A stretch of 64,000 bases of DNA from Planotetraspora mira (GCF_016863275.1 NZ_BOOO01000009.1:186001-250000), one strand, 5' to 3'; positions 49,368 to 58,068 are shown, counted from the first letter of the stretch. The notes: generated by a model from the sequence alone, not told the origin. Translations and numbers: made by a program.

Positions 49368-50378
49368 TCAGGACGACGTGCCCGGCCGATCGAAGGCGAA
49401 GAGCACCTTGCCCGAGCGCTCGGGCCGCTGGGCGTGCGCGATGGCCTCGCGGTACTGGTCGAGCGAGTAGGTGGCCTCGACCGAGACGTTGAGCACACCC
49501 TCCTCGACGAGCCCGGCGAGCTCCGCGTAGACCTTCTCGATCTCCTCGCGCGGAGCATTCCAGACCCAGTTGATCACGAACAGGCCGTGGACGGAGATCT
49601 CGCGGTAGACGAGTTCGCCGAGCGGCATGACCGGCGGCTGACCGGTCATGGCAGAGAAGGTGACGAAGGCCCCGCCGGTCTCGATCGAAGGCGCCACCTG
49701 GGCGGCGACGTCGGGGCCGCCGATCCCGTCCAGGAGCAGCCGCAGCTTCGCGCCGTCGAGAGCCTGGGCGACCCGATCACCGAGGTTCTCCCCGTCGTCG
49801 ACGATGACGACGTCGGCGCCGTGCTTCCTCACCTGCTCGGCCGCCTCCTCGCGGCGCACGATGCCGAGGATTTTGACGCCGGCCCGCCTGGCGAGGGCGA
49901 TCACGGCCTGGGCAATCGCGGAGTTGGCCAGCGTGAGGCCTACCCAGTCGCCCGGCCGCAGAGAGACATAACGGTTGAGCAGGTGGTAGGCGGTCGGCGG
50001 GTTGATCCCGAGCATGGCGAGCTGGAGGGCGTCGGCCGTCTCCCCGACGGTGACCACGTTGCGGGCGGGAACGACGACCCTGTCCGCCCAGGTGCCCTGC
50101 TCGTATGTCGGGAGGATGAGCACGCGGCGCCCGACCAGCGCCTGGCCGGCCGCGGACCCGGCCTCGAGCACGCGGCCGACGCCCTCCGCCCCCATGGCGA
50201 AGGGGAACTCGGGCTGCACGGCGTACCAGCCGTTGGACAGCAGGAAGTCGGCCGGATTGATGGGAGCGGCCTCGATGGCGACGAGCAGGTCGTCGGGGCC
50301 GAGAGGCCGGTCGGGCTCGTCGTCGAGGCGGAACGATTCGGCGTCGGAGCCGAGCTTGGTGAGAAAGATCCTGCTCAT
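49368..50378 (-). CDS. Zinc-independent MDR oxidoreductase (enoyl reductase/quinone reductase-like)
   Basis: This 336-residue enzyme has the MDR start (LLVAIEAAPINPADFLLSNG), FAMGAEGVGRVLEAG and a TLANSAIAQAVIALARRAG nucleotide-binding segment in which the usual glycine motif is replaced. It lacks the zinc-binding Cys and His residues, as in mitochondrial-type 2-enoyl reductases. It is the third gene of the operon that begins with the zinc ADH gene at 51935. Confidence 0.85.
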   Translation of the reverse strand: MSRIFLTKLGSDAESFRLDDEPDRPLGPDDLLVAIEAAPINPADFLLSNGWYAVQPEFPFAMGAEGVGRVLEAGSAAGQALVGRRVLILPTYEQGTWADRVVVPARNVVTVGETADALQLAMLGINPPTAYHLLNRYVSLRPGDWVGLTLANSAIAQAVIALARRAGVKILGIVRREEAAEQVRKHGADVVIVDDGENLGDRVAQALDGAKLRLLLDGIGGPDVAAQVAPSIETGGAFVTFSAMTGQPPVMPLGELVYREISVHGLFVINWVWNAPREEIEKVYAELAGLVEEGVLNVSVEATYSLDQYREAIAHAQRPERSGKVLFAFDRPGTSS

Positions 50379-50479
50379 AGGGAACTGCTCCTCATTGAGG
50401 TCATGGGTGATTGCATGGCCGCCCTCGCCGCGGCCGGGGGCCGCGCCGCGCGGCCGGTGGGACGGTGCGGGATTGGGGG

Positions 50480-50881
50480 CTAGGACTGCTTCGCGAGCGC
50501 GGCCCGCAGGACCGGCGCGTCCAGGTACACCTCGAAGGTGAGGATCTTCCCGTCGCGCACGTGCCAGACGTTGACCTCCCGCGCGTCGAACGGCGCGCCG
50601 TTGGCCCGTAGGGTGCCGTGCGCACGGCCGACTCCCACGACGCGTTCGCCGGCCTCGAAGACGGCGTCCATCTCGAGCGTGCTGTCCATCGCGCCGGCGA
50701 CCCGGCCGAGGAACTCCTTGAACTCCTCGATCCCGTCGTAGACGCCGCCCCAGGGCACGTCCTTCGCCGCGTGATAGACCCGGACATCCGGGTGGATCAG
50801 GTCGAGGAGGCCGTGAAGGTCACCGGCCGTGAGGGCCCGATAGGCGGCCTCGACCGTCTCGATGTCGCTTCTCTGGCTCAT
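50480..50881 (-). CDS. SnoaL-like / NTF2-fold protein
   Basis: This 133-residue protein has the SnoaL pattern: VEAAYRALTAGDLHGLLDLIHPDVRVY at the front, DGIEEFKEFLGRVAG in the middle and NVWHVRDGKILTFEVYLD at the end. Such folds act as small isomerases, cyclases or hydrolases. It sits between two oxidoreductase genes on the same strand, probably in one operon. Confidence 0.85.
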   Translation of the reverse strand: MSQRSDIETVEAAYRALTAGDLHGLLDLIHPDVRVYHAAKDVPWGGVYDGIEEFKEFLGRVAGAMDSTLEMDAVFEAGERVVGVGRAHGTLRANGAPFDAREVNVWHVRDGKILTFEVYLDAPVLRAALAKQS

Positions 50882-50918
50882 TTCGATCTCCCGAGCACGG
50901 CTTTCGCGGGCATCTCGC

Positions 50919-51935
50919 TCAGGCCTTCGTGTCCAGGACGACGCGGAACCGGGCCTTGCCGGAGATCATGCGTTCGTACGCCTCAGGTGCGGCCGACAGC
51001 GGGAGCGTCTCGATCATCGGCCGGATGGCGTGCCGCTGACTGAAGTCGAGGTTGTCCTCGTTCTCGATCGAGCTGCCGGTGAGGCTGCCGGTGATCGTGC
51101 GTGTCCCGAAGGTGAGGTCCAGCGTGCTGACGGAGATGGGATCCGAGCCGACTCCGACGACCACCATGCGGCCGCGCGGCGCGAGCCCGGGGACCAGCGC
51201 GCTCATCGACGCCCCGCTGGCGGCCGTCGCGATGATCGCGGCCGCGCCGCCGAGCTCGACCAGTGCGGCGCCCGGGTCGTTCTCGGTGCTGTCGATGTAG
51301 TGGTCGGCGCCCAGCCGCCGTGCCAGCTCGGCCTTGCCCGCACCTCGGGCGATGGCGGCGACGCGGTAGCCGAGCTTCGCGGCGTACTGCACGCCGAGGT
51401 GGCCGAGACCTCCGATCCCCTGGACCGCGACGAGGTCTCCCGGACGGCTGTTCACCTGCTGCAGCGCCTTGAACGTCGTGAGACCGGCGCACAACAACGG
51501 CGCCGCCTCGGCGGAGTCCATCGCCTCGGGGATGCGCACGAGCCCGCTGGTCCTGGCGAAGGCCACCTCGGCGTAGCCGCCGTCCGTGGTCATTCCCACG
51601 TTCTGCTGATCGGTGCAGTTGACGAAATCGCCCCGCCTGCAGCGGTCGCACTCTCCGCAGTGACCCCCGAGGAAGCCCACGCCGACGCGCTCACCTATCC
51701 GCCAGTTGCGCACACCGTCGCCGACCGCGTCGATGACTCCGACGATCTCGTGGCCGGGAATGAGGGGCAGGCCCGGGTCCGCTCGATGGCCTTCCACGGT
51801 GACGGCATCCGTATGGCAGACGCCACAGCTCTCGACCCGGATCCGCACGTGACCCGCCGCCGGCTGCGTGAGCTCGCGCTCCACAAGCTCGAACTGGCGT
51901 GATCCGGTCACTTCGAAGGCACGGTAGGTGGACAT
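50919..51935 (-). CDS. Zinc-dependent alcohol dehydrogenase
   Basis: This 338-residue MDR enzyme has catalytic zinc ligands in ESCGVCHTDAVT and IPGHEIVGVI, and structural cysteines in GHCGECDRCRRGDFVNC. The NAD fold is VQGIGGLGHLGVQYAAKLGY. It oxidises alcohols or reduces aldehydes; the substrate is not known. The start MSTYRAFEV follows GGAGAA. It leads a three-gene operon and is divergent from a TetR gene. Confidence 0.92.
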   Translation of the reverse strand: MSTYRAFEVTGSRQFELVERELTQPAAGHVRIRVESCGVCHTDAVTVEGHRADPGLPLIPGHEIVGVIDAVGDGVRNWRIGERVGVGFLGGHCGECDRCRRGDFVNCTDQQNVGMTTDGGYAEVAFARTSGLVRIPEAMDSAEAAPLLCAGLTTFKALQQVNSRPGDLVAVQGIGGLGHLGVQYAAKLGYRVAAIARGAGKAELARRLGADHYIDSTENDPGAALVELGGAAAIIATAASGASMSALVPGLAPRGRMVVVGVGSDPISVSTLDLTFGTRTITGSLTGSSIENEDNLDFSQRHAIRPMIETLPLSAAPEAYERMISGKARFRVVLDTKA

Positions 51936-52008
51936 GGTTCTCCTCGCATGGGATTCGACGCCGGGCGGCTCGCTGTCCGATGGGTCGGCAGGCACCCGGC
52001 GCGGTTCT

Positions 52009-52026
52009 CAATATGACCGGTCGTCT
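52009..52026. promoter_or_regulatory. TetR operator copy 1 (oxidoreductase-operon side)
   Basis: CAATATGACCGGTCGTCT, 74 bp upstream of the zinc ADH start. It is repeated in inverted orientation at 52091-52108 with one internal mismatch. The core ACCGGT is palindromic. Confidence 0.75.
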
Positions 52027-52090
52027 TAGACGATGTCAAACGATGCCCGAATGTGGACAGGATCACCTGATCCCGATTTGACGAACGGGG

Positions 52091-52108
52091 AGACGACCGG
52101 CCATATTG
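52091..52108. promoter_or_regulatory. TetR operator copy 2 (regulator side)
   Basis: AGACGACCGGCCATATTG is the reverse complement of copy 1 except for one base. It lies 22 bp before the tetR start, so the regulator probably represses itself and the divergent operon. Confidence 0.75.
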
Positions 52109-52129
52109 GATGCGGAAGAGGGAGCGATC

Positions 52130-52702
52130 ATGGCCAGGCCCAGCATGCGCAAGGAGATCGTCGAGGCTGCGCTGGAGCAGTTCCACACCCGGGGCTTCAA
52201 CGCCGCCGGGGTGAAGGACATCACCGATCGCGCCGGCGTGCCGAAGGGGTCGTTCTACAACCACTTCGAGAGCAAGGAAGCCCTCGCGATCGTCGCCCTG
52301 GAGGAGTACGGCGTCAGCCGTCGCCTGCAGGACCTCGCCGATCCCACCGTGGAGCCCCTGACCCGCCTGCGGAGGCATTTCGAGTCCTTCCGGGACGAGA
52401 TCCTGGGTCACGGAATCACCCGTGGCTGCCTTTTCGGCAATTTCGGCGCGGAGATCGCCGATCACAGCGAGGCCATCCGGACGGCCGTGAGCCAGGGCTT
52501 CGACGCGTGGCTCGTCGCGGTGACCGCGGCGATCACCGAAGCCCAGCGTGCGGGAGCCGTACGCTCCGATCTCGACCCCGAGACGACCGCGCGCTTCCTC
52601 CTCAACGCATGGGAGGGCACCCTGATCATGGCCAGGACCGACCGGTCGGCGGTGGCCTTCGACTCGTTCTTCGCCATCGCGTTCGGCACGCTGCTCGTCT
52701 GA
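52130..52702 (+). CDS. TetR-family transcriptional regulator
   Basis: This 190-residue repressor has an N-terminal helix-turn-helix (KEIVEAALEQFHTRGFNAAGVKDITDRAGVPKGSFYNHF in condensed form: ALEQFHTRGFNAAGV; AGVPKGSFYNHFESKEALA) and a ligand-binding domain. The C-terminal part, with TRGCLFGNFGAEIADHSEAI, matches the YxaF/LmrA-type C-domain. The ATG at 52130 follows GGGAG. Two operators in the divergent gap suggest it controls the ADH operon. Confidence 0.92.
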   Translation: MARPSMRKEIVEAALEQFHTRGFNAAGVKDITDRAGVPKGSFYNHFESKEALAIVALEEYGVSRRLQDLADPTVEPLTRLRRHFESFRDEILGHGITRGCLFGNFGAEIADHSEAIRTAVSQGFDAWLVAVTAAITEAQRAGAVRSDLDPETTARFLLNAWEGTLIMARTDRSAVAFDSFFAIAFGTLLV

Positions 52703-52800
52703 CGGTGACCCCTAAGCCGAAAATGCGGCTCGATCACCGTTCCGTGAACATTTCGCGTCACACGAGCGAATAGAGATCGTTTTTCCTAAATTCCACATAA

Positions 52801-52839
52801 GTTGAGCCATCCGGCGGTCGCGTCGCCGGATGGCTCAAC
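52801..52839 (+). promoter_or_regulatory. Strong 16-bp hairpin upstream of the secreted protein gene
   Basis: GTTGAGCCATCCGGCG (52801-52816) pairs perfectly with CGCCGGATGGCTCAAC (52824-52839), loop 7. No T-run follows. It could terminate tetR transcription, shield the 5' end of the next mRNA or control its translation. Confidence 0.7.
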
Positions 52840-52856
52840 CAGGGAATGGAACGATC

Positions 52857-54083
52857 TTGGCTCTCCGCTCCAAGCGCGCACGTATCGTGCGTGCCGCCTC
52901 CACCATCACGGCGCTGGTCGTCGCCGCCGGCGTGACCATGGCCGGCTCGGCCAACGCGTATCCGTCCAGCTACGACCGCTGCCCGAAGGGCTACTTCTGC
53001 CTCTTCAGCGGCCTGGACGGCAAGGGCACCGTCTGGAAGTTCCGGACGGACCAGCACGATCTGGGCTTCGCCGGCAGGCACGCGACCTCATTCACCAACC
53101 GGACCGCGGGCTATGCCTGCCTGTTCGGCGGCAAGGACTACACCACTGAGGACGATCGCACCATCTTCAGCATGGACTCCTGGGGCTCCGGGGGCATGAA
53201 CATGACGAGCGAGGTCGCCCAGTGGCGCAACCACATGGGTTCGCTCAACCTCGCACCCACCTGGCACGAGTGCTCAAGCAGGGTGCAGTACGTCGACTGG
53301 ACCCGGCCGGCGAACGAACCGGACGGCACGCCGAAGCCGTTCGGCTCCTTCCTCGGCGACGGCCACAGCCAGATGCTGATGCGCTCCCCCCAGGGCCGCC
53401 TGTGGGTGCTTCCCGGCGACGGCAACACGCCGATCGACCTCGGCGAGCGGCTGAAGGGCATGACCACGCTGGTCAGGCATGGCGACTACAGCGGCGACGG
53501 CCGGGAGGACATCATCGCCCGCGACGCCAAGGGCGTGCTCTGGCTCTATCCCGGCAACGGCAAGAAGGCCCTGGGCGCCAGGAAGCTGATCGCCTACGGG
53601 TGGAACAAGATGAGCCTCATCTCGGCTGCCGGAGACCTCACAGGCGACACGAAGAACGACCTCGTGGCGCGCGACACCAAGGGCGACCTATGGCTCTACC
53701 CCGGCAACGGCAAGGGGGGCTTCGGCAAGCGGCAGCGGATCGGGCGCGGCTGGAACAACAAGACGGCCGTCGTCGGCATCGGAGACCTCACCGGTGACCA
53801 CAAGGACGACCTTGTGGCCCGCGACACCAAGGGCGACCTCTGGCTCTACCCGCGCACCGGCAAGGGCGTGTTCGCCGCCCGCCGCATCGTCGGCCACAGG
53901 TTCTCCAAGACCTGGCGCCTGTTCGCCATCGGAGACGTCAACGGCGACCGCAGGAACGACCTCTACACGTCGGGCAACAACGACCTGCGTCTCTACCTGG
54001 GCACCACCAAGGGCACCCTCAAGCAGAGCTCCGCCTGGGGGATCGTCAACAACGGCATCGAGCCCAGCGAAGTCGTCTTCTGA
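52857..54083 (+). CDS. Secreted peptidase-inhibitor-like (I36) and FG-GAP/VCBS repeat protein
   Basis: This protein of about 408 residues has a signal peptide (ALRSKRARIVRAASTITALV to AGSANA). A Cys-containing domain with CPKGYFCLFSGLDGKGTVW resembles the inhibitor I36 / crystallin-like fold. It is followed by at least four FG-GAP repeats of the type GDLTGDTKNDLVARDTKGDL, which bind Ca2+ in beta-propellers. The TTG at 52857 is preceded by GGGAATGGA. An in-frame ATG at 52830 lies inside the hairpin stem. It is exported; its target is unknown. Confidence 0.82.
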   Translation: MALRSKRARIVRAASTITALVVAAGVTMAGSANAYPSSYDRCPKGYFCLFSGLDGKGTVWKFRTDQHDLGFAGRHATSFTNRTAGYACLFGGKDYTTEDDRTIFSMDSWGSGGMNMTSEVAQWRNHMGSLNLAPTWHECSSRVQYVDWTRPANEPDGTPKPFGSFLGDGHSQMLMRSPQGRLWVLPGDGNTPIDLGERLKGMTTLVRHGDYSGDGREDIIARDAKGVLWLYPGNGKKALGARKLIAYGWNKMSLISAAGDLTGDTKNDLVARDTKGDLWLYPGNGKGGFGKRQRIGRGWNNKTAVVGIGDLTGDHKDDLVARDTKGDLWLYPRTGKGVFAARRIVGHRFSKTWRLFAIGDVNGDRRNDLYTSGNNDLRLYLGTTKGTLKQSSAWGIVNNGIEPSEVVF

Positions 54084-54169
54084 CCCGTTCGTCCGGCCGG
54101 CCGCGTGACGCAGGTCGCGTGGCCGGCCGTACACACCAGAGTCGTCCGCATCGTGGTGAGGCTGAACAC

Positions 54170-54619
54170 ATGATCCATGTCGAGGCTCCCGAGGAGTTCG
54201 GCGGCCGGACGCGCAGCGTGTTCCTCGCGGGCGGCATCACCGACTGCCCGGACTGGCAGTCGGAGGCCGCCGCGAGCTTGGCCGACCTCCCCGTCGCCGT
54301 ACTCAACCCTCGTCGTGCGAGGTTCAAGGACTCCCCCGGCGCGGCGGCCGAGCAGATCGACTGGGAGTACCGCCATCTGGTCATCGCCGATGTGATCCTC
54401 TTCTGGTTCCCCGGCGGCCCGGCCGTACAACCGATCGCTCTGTACGAACTGGGCGCGTGGGCGGCGAGCACCAAGCCGATCGTGGTCGGCGCCGACCCCG
54501 CCTACAACCGCCGCCTGGACGTGGAGCTTCAACTGTCACATGTACGGCCGGGCCTCGACGTGCACACGACCCTGAACGCCACGTCGCAGGCCGCGCGGGC
54601 GGTGCTCGAACGATTCTGA
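54170..54619 (+). CDS. Nucleoside 2-deoxyribosyltransferase-like protein
   Basis: This 149-residue protein has a Rossmann-like nucleoside deoxyribosyltransferase fold. It has RSVFLAGGITDCPDWQSEAA at the front, then QIDWEYRHLVIADVILFWFP and the catalytic-type QPIALYELGAWAAS with its glutamate. It may act on nucleosides or nucleotides. The ATG follows GAGGCTGA. It stands alone after the secreted protein gene. Confidence 0.78.
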   Translation: MIHVEAPEEFGGRTRSVFLAGGITDCPDWQSEAAASLADLPVAVLNPRRARFKDSPGAAAEQIDWEYRHLVIADVILFWFPGGPAVQPIALYELGAWAASTKPIVVGADPAYNRRLDVELQLSHVRPGLDVHTTLNATSQAARAVLERF

Positions 54620-54646
54620 TTGAACATTTCGTTTAAAACGCTGTGT

Positions 54647-54676
54647 TGACAATTATCCGTGTGTAGCAGCATATTG
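54647..54676 (+). promoter_or_regulatory. Consensus-like promoter of the HTH gene
   Basis: TTGACA is followed after about 17 bases by CATATT, unusually close to the vegetative consensus for this GC-rich sequence. The ATG follows a few bases downstream, suggesting a leaderless or nearly leaderless mRNA. Confidence 0.55.
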
Positions 54677-54681
54677 TCTGC

Positions 54682-55107
54682 ATGACGTCCGAGTCGATCG
54701 ATCCCTTCACGCCGCCGAATCCGGACCAGGTTCGCGCACACCGCGTGCACGCCGCTCTCGCCCGCATCGCCGAACGGCATGCGGCCACGGAGGACCAGCG
54801 TTCCCGGCAGGTCCACCCCCATGTCCTCGGGCCGCACGAGGCCATCAGGCTGGTGTCGCTGCTCGCGAGCGGGACCGCCCAGCGCGAGGAGGCGGAGCCG
54901 GAGGTGGACGCCGCCGACATCACCGCCGCCCTGACCCTCGTTCCGCTGGCACGCGGCGAGATGGACCAGTTGGAGACGGCGCTCCTTCTCATGGCACGAG
55001 GCCGCGGGCTCACCTGGCAGGAGATCGCGTTCGGTCTCGGGCTCGGCACCGCGCAGGCCGCCAGGCAGCGGTATGAGCGACTGGCCGGACGCCTCGGAAC
55101 CGATTGA
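54682..55107 (+). CDS. Hypothetical protein with C-terminal helix-turn-helix
   Basis: This 141-residue protein is helical throughout (DQVRAHRVHAALARIAERHA). Its C terminus, RGLTWQEIAFGLGLGTAQAARQRYERL, is a recognisable helix-turn-helix like those of small actinobacterial regulators. An AT-rich promoter-like stretch lies upstream (TTGACAATTATCC, then a TATTGT element near 54670). Its target is unknown. Confidence 0.7.
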   Translation: MTSESIDPFTPPNPDQVRAHRVHAALARIAERHAATEDQRSRQVHPHVLGPHEAIRLVSLLASGTAQREEAEPEVDAADITAALTLVPLARGEMDQLETALLLMARGRGLTWQEIAFGLGLGTAQAARQRYERLAGRLGTD

Positions 55108-55121
55108 CCCCTCGCTTTATT

Positions 55122-55135
55122 AGACCGCTCGTTCT
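55122..55135. promoter_or_regulatory. Candidate TetR operator
   Basis: AGACCG-N2-CGTTCT, an imperfect palindrome in an AT-rich setting, lies 16 bp upstream of the tetR start. It is of the type bound by many TetR regulators. Confidence 0.5.
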
Positions 55136-55150
55136 TGATACGGTGCGGGC

Positions 55151-55732
55151 ATGGCGAGGACGAAAGAGTTCGATCCCGACGTGGCGCTGCAGGCCGCACT
55201 CGACCTGTTCTGGGAGCGGGGCTACGAGGCGACGTCGATGGCCGACCTGGTGGAAGAACTGGGGATAGCGCGCGCCAGTCTGTACTCGACCTTCGGCAAC
55301 AAGCGCGACCTGTATCTGAAGGCGCTCGAGCGCTACCTGGAGACCAGGAACCCGTCCCCCATCGAGATCCTCTCGCAGCCGGGTCCCGCACTGCCGGCCG
55401 TACGGGCCCTGGTCGAGTTCTACGTCACCGACGCCATCGCCGACACACGGCGGCGCGGCTGCATGATCGTGAACGCGGCGGCGGAGATGCTTCCCGGGGA
55501 CCCCGAGGTCTCGCGCCTGCTCGACACCAACTGGAGCGCACTGGAAGCGGCGCTGACCTCGGCGCTGATCAGAGCCCGAGGCGAGGGCGACCTGCCCGCC
55601 GATCGCGATCCGCGGGCGCTCGCCCGGTTCCTGCTCGTCTTCCTCCAGGGGCTGCGACTGGTGAGCAAGGGCTCCTCTGACGCGAAGCGCCTGCGCGAGG
55701 CGGCCGCCGAGGCTCTCACCGTCCTCCGCTGA
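55151..55732 (+). CDS. TetR-family transcriptional regulator
   Basis: This 193-residue repressor has the helix-turn-helix (ALDLFWERGYEATSMADLVEELGIARASLYSTFGNK in condensed form: LFWERGYEATSMADL; GIARASLYSTFGNKRDLYL). A C-domain with RRRGCMIVNAAAEMLPGDPEV resembles the AcrR/YxaF group. The next gene, an SDR, follows 37 bp downstream on the same strand and is probably cotranscribed. Confidence 0.92.
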   Translation: MARTKEFDPDVALQAALDLFWERGYEATSMADLVEELGIARASLYSTFGNKRDLYLKALERYLETRNPSPIEILSQPGPALPAVRALVEFYVTDAIADTRRRGCMIVNAAAEMLPGDPEVSRLLDTNWSALEAALTSALIRARGEGDLPADRDPRALARFLLVFLQGLRLVSKGSSDAKRLREAAAEALTVLR

Positions 55733-55769
55733 CGGCCCGATATCGGGAACGATCGATCTCGAAAGGAAC

Positions 55770-56525
55770 ATGATGAAGTTCGCCGGCAAGGTGGTCCTGG
55801 TCACCGGAGGGGGCTCGGGCATAGGCCGGGCGGTCGCCCTCGGCTTCGCCCGGGAGGGGGCCCTGGTCACAGTCGCAGGGCGACGCGCGGAACCGCTGGA
55901 CGACACCGTGAAGCTCATCGACGCCGCGGGCGGGCACGCCGCGGCGACCACCGCCGACCTGACCCGGTCAGGAGACGCGGCCCGGATGGTCGGCGAGATC
56001 GTGCGGCGGCACGGCAGGCTCGACATCGCCGTCAACAACGCCGGGGTCTTCACCACGGCCAAGGTCGCCGACATCGACGAGGACGACTGGACGCGCACGC
56101 TCGACGGCAACGTCACCGGCGTCTTCCTGTCCATGAAGCACGAGATCGCCGCCATGCGCCGTACGGGCGCGGGAGTGATCGTCAACGTGGCCTCCCAGAT
56201 CGGCGCGCACCGGCGGGTGCCCGGCCTCGGCGCGTACGGCGCGGCCAAGGCGGCGGTCGCGGTCCTGAGTCGTACGGCGGCGCTGGAGTACATCCGCGAG
56301 GGCATCCGGATCAACGTGGTCAGCCCCGGGCCGCACGACACGCCGATGTCCATGCGTCCCGGCGAGAGCGTGGCCGACCGGACCGCACGGGTGAAGGAAC
56401 AACTGCCGATCGGGCGGGTCGGCACGCTCGACGAGATCACCGCCACCGTCCTGTGGCTGGCCTCGGACGACGCGGGCTTCGCCGTCGGCCACGACCTGGT
56501 CGTCGACGGAGGCTCCGCCGCCTGA
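55770..56525 (+). CDS. Short-chain dehydrogenase/reductase (SDR)
   Basis: This 251-residue classical SDR has the coenzyme motif VTGGGSGIGRAVALGF, the NNAG motif (VNNAGVF), the catalytic Ser in NVASQIGAH and the Tyr-Lys pair in YGAAKAAV. It also has the SPGPHDTPM loop and a C-terminal VVDGGSAA. The Arg in the early AGRRAEP segment suggests preference for NADP(H). It is probably controlled by the upstream TetR protein. Confidence 0.93.
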   Translation: MMKFAGKVVLVTGGGSGIGRAVALGFAREGALVTVAGRRAEPLDDTVKLIDAAGGHAAATTADLTRSGDAARMVGEIVRRHGRLDIAVNNAGVFTTAKVADIDEDDWTRTLDGNVTGVFLSMKHEIAAMRRTGAGVIVNVASQIGAHRRVPGLGAYGAAKAAVAVLSRTAALEYIREGIRINVVSPGPHDTPMSMRPGESVADRTARVKEQLPIGRVGTLDEITATVLWLASDDAGFAVGHDLVVDGGSAA

Positions 56526-56558
56526 CCACACCCGGCGTCATCACGCGAAATCAGGTTC

Positions 56559-56775
56559 ATGGCCGGGCACACCCCGGACGAGCTGTCCACCCGGACCTCC
56601 ACGAGCGTGCCGGCAACTCGGCAGGTCCGCAGGGTGGGCGTCCGGATCTATCTGTCCGTGGGGCCGGGCAACCCGCCGCCCACCGACTTCACCATCGAGT
56701 CACTCACCGCGCAGCGCTCGCCGACCGGCCCGGTAGCGGCGATCTCGCCTGCCCTGATGAGCCTCGACCGGATGA
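56559..56775 (+). pseudogene. Fragment resembling the core of an actinobacterial secreted DUF916-like protein
   Basis: In this frame the segment VGVRIYLSVGPGNPPPTDFT followed by IESLTAQRSPTGPV has the look of an exported beta-domain protein. Upstream and downstream parts are missing, and the frame then becomes antisense to the next gene. A truncated relic is the simplest reading. Similarity is by eye only. Confidence 0.4.
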
Positions 56776-57219
56776 TCAGACTGCCTGGCGCCGCCGAAGC
56801 CGCGAGACGACCCATCCGGCTACACCCACCACGAACAGGCCGATCGCCGCGTAGAGGACGGGATTGACGTATGCGGGCACCAGGTCCACCGGCACGCCCC
56901 CGGACGCACAGGTGTGATTGTGCAGGGGCCACATGCTCGACGGCTCGGGCGAATCGGAGTACGACAGCCCGGACATATGGCACAGGTCGTCGGGATCGGA
57001 CATCCACATGAGGTTGCCCACCCACAGCCCGATTCCGTACACCGCCAGGCCGACGCACAGCGAGATCGCCGTGAGCCTTGCCCACAGGGCCGCCGTCCGT
57101 GGCCGCCTCCCCCGTGTCGTGACGACGACGGTGTGCACGACCAGTCCGGCGGCCACGATGAGCAACACCGGCGACAGGAGCGGGAGAATTATGAGGAAGA
57201 AGAACAAGGCCTCAAGCAT
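56776..57219 (-). CDS. Hypothetical membrane protein
   Basis: This 147-residue protein has three or four membrane segments (ALFFFLIILPLLSPVLLIVAAG; ALWARLTAISLCVGLAVYG; YVNPVLYAAIGLFVVGVAGW). An extracytoplasmic loop with two Cys, two His and several Asp (SDPDDLCHMSG, WPLHNHTCASG) lies between them. No family was recognised. The ATG at 57219 is preferred over a TTG three codons upstream. Confidence 0.6.
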   Translation of the reverse strand: MLEALFFFLIILPLLSPVLLIVAAGLVVHTVVVTTRGRRPRTAALWARLTAISLCVGLAVYGIGLWVGNLMWMSDPDDLCHMSGLSYSDSPEPSSMWPLHNHTCASGGVPVDLVPAYVNPVLYAAIGLFVVGVAGWVVSRLRRRQAV

Positions 57220-57508
57220 GATGGGCAACGGTATCGACCGCTATGTCGCATCAGGCCAGCTCGTGCCGTCTTTCGACGCCATCTGCACATGTCCTGCACA
57301 CGCGGCATCAGGGGCGTGAAGGATTCTTCGCGGGCCATCCCGGCGACCCCGGACGCGTCCTCCCAGATGTGGACGAGGTCTCCGGCATGTCCGCGTCCGT
57401 GTAGGAGCGCATCCTCATCATGGTGGCCTGTGTAGTGCATCCGGACGCCGGGCCGCACATGGTTATCCGCCCAGCCGGGGCGTCCTCTTCGTACGTCGCG
57501 GTGAGCCG
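57220..57508. other. Intergenic stretch without a convincing gene
   Basis: One minus-strand frame (57189-57458) runs through it but has no ribosome site or family resemblance. No hairpin or repeat of note was seen. Confidence 0.4.
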
Positions 57509-57928
57509 TCAGCCGGGGAACATGTAGTCGGCGGCGATGCGGCCGTCCTCGTCGAGCACGAGGACCTCCAGGCCCCCGCCCACCGCCTCACCGCCACCGG
57601 CGGGCACGGTGTCCCAGTTGAACCTGACGATGTCGTGGAGCAGGACGGCGTTGCCCTGCGGCCGGAAACTCACCTGGCCGGACGCGACGAACCGTTCATG
57701 ACTGCGGCTCACCCGGACCTCGATGCTGTCGTGTCCGCGGGCTTCGAGGGTCGAGGAGTCGAAGCCCAACTCCGCGGCGATCTCCCGGATCTCCTGCGGT
57801 GGGTGAAGGATGTGGGCACCGCCCTCGGCCCAGAGTTCGTGAATGGCTTCGCGCCGCAGTTCGGCGTCCGGCTCGTTCCAGAGGGCGACGTAGCGGGCGG
57901 CAAGGTCCTGGGGATCGATATCGGTCAT
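57509..57928 (-). CDS. SnoaL-like / NTF2-fold protein
   Basis: This 139-residue NTF2-like protein has LAARYVALWNEPDAELRREAIHELWAEGGAH at the front (condensed: ARYVALWNEPD; HELWAEGGAHILHP) and VLLHDIVRFNWDTVP at the end. ATG at 57928 follows AAGGAGAAG, which settles the start over a longer frame. It is divergent from the membrane protein below. Function is unknown. Confidence 0.8.
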   Translation of the reverse strand: MTDIDPQDLAARYVALWNEPDAELRREAIHELWAEGGAHILHPPQEIREIAAELGFDSSTLEARGHDSIEVRVSRSHERFVASGQVSFRPQGNAVLLHDIVRFNWDTVPAGGGEAVGGGLEVLVLDEDGRIAADYMFPG

Positions 57929-58068
57929 TTGCTTCTCCTTCTGGTTTCCTGCCAAACCATGCGGGAAGCGGCTATCGACTGACAATTCCCCCAAAGGAAT
58001 GCCCCATACGACGCGAACAGGCAGTGCGACGTCGGTTCGCCCATATTGGTGTGATTTAGTCATGCACC

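Noticed and set aside
57189-57458. Minus-strand frame as a gene
   Set aside because: No ribosome site, overlaps the membrane protein start and shows no conserved features.
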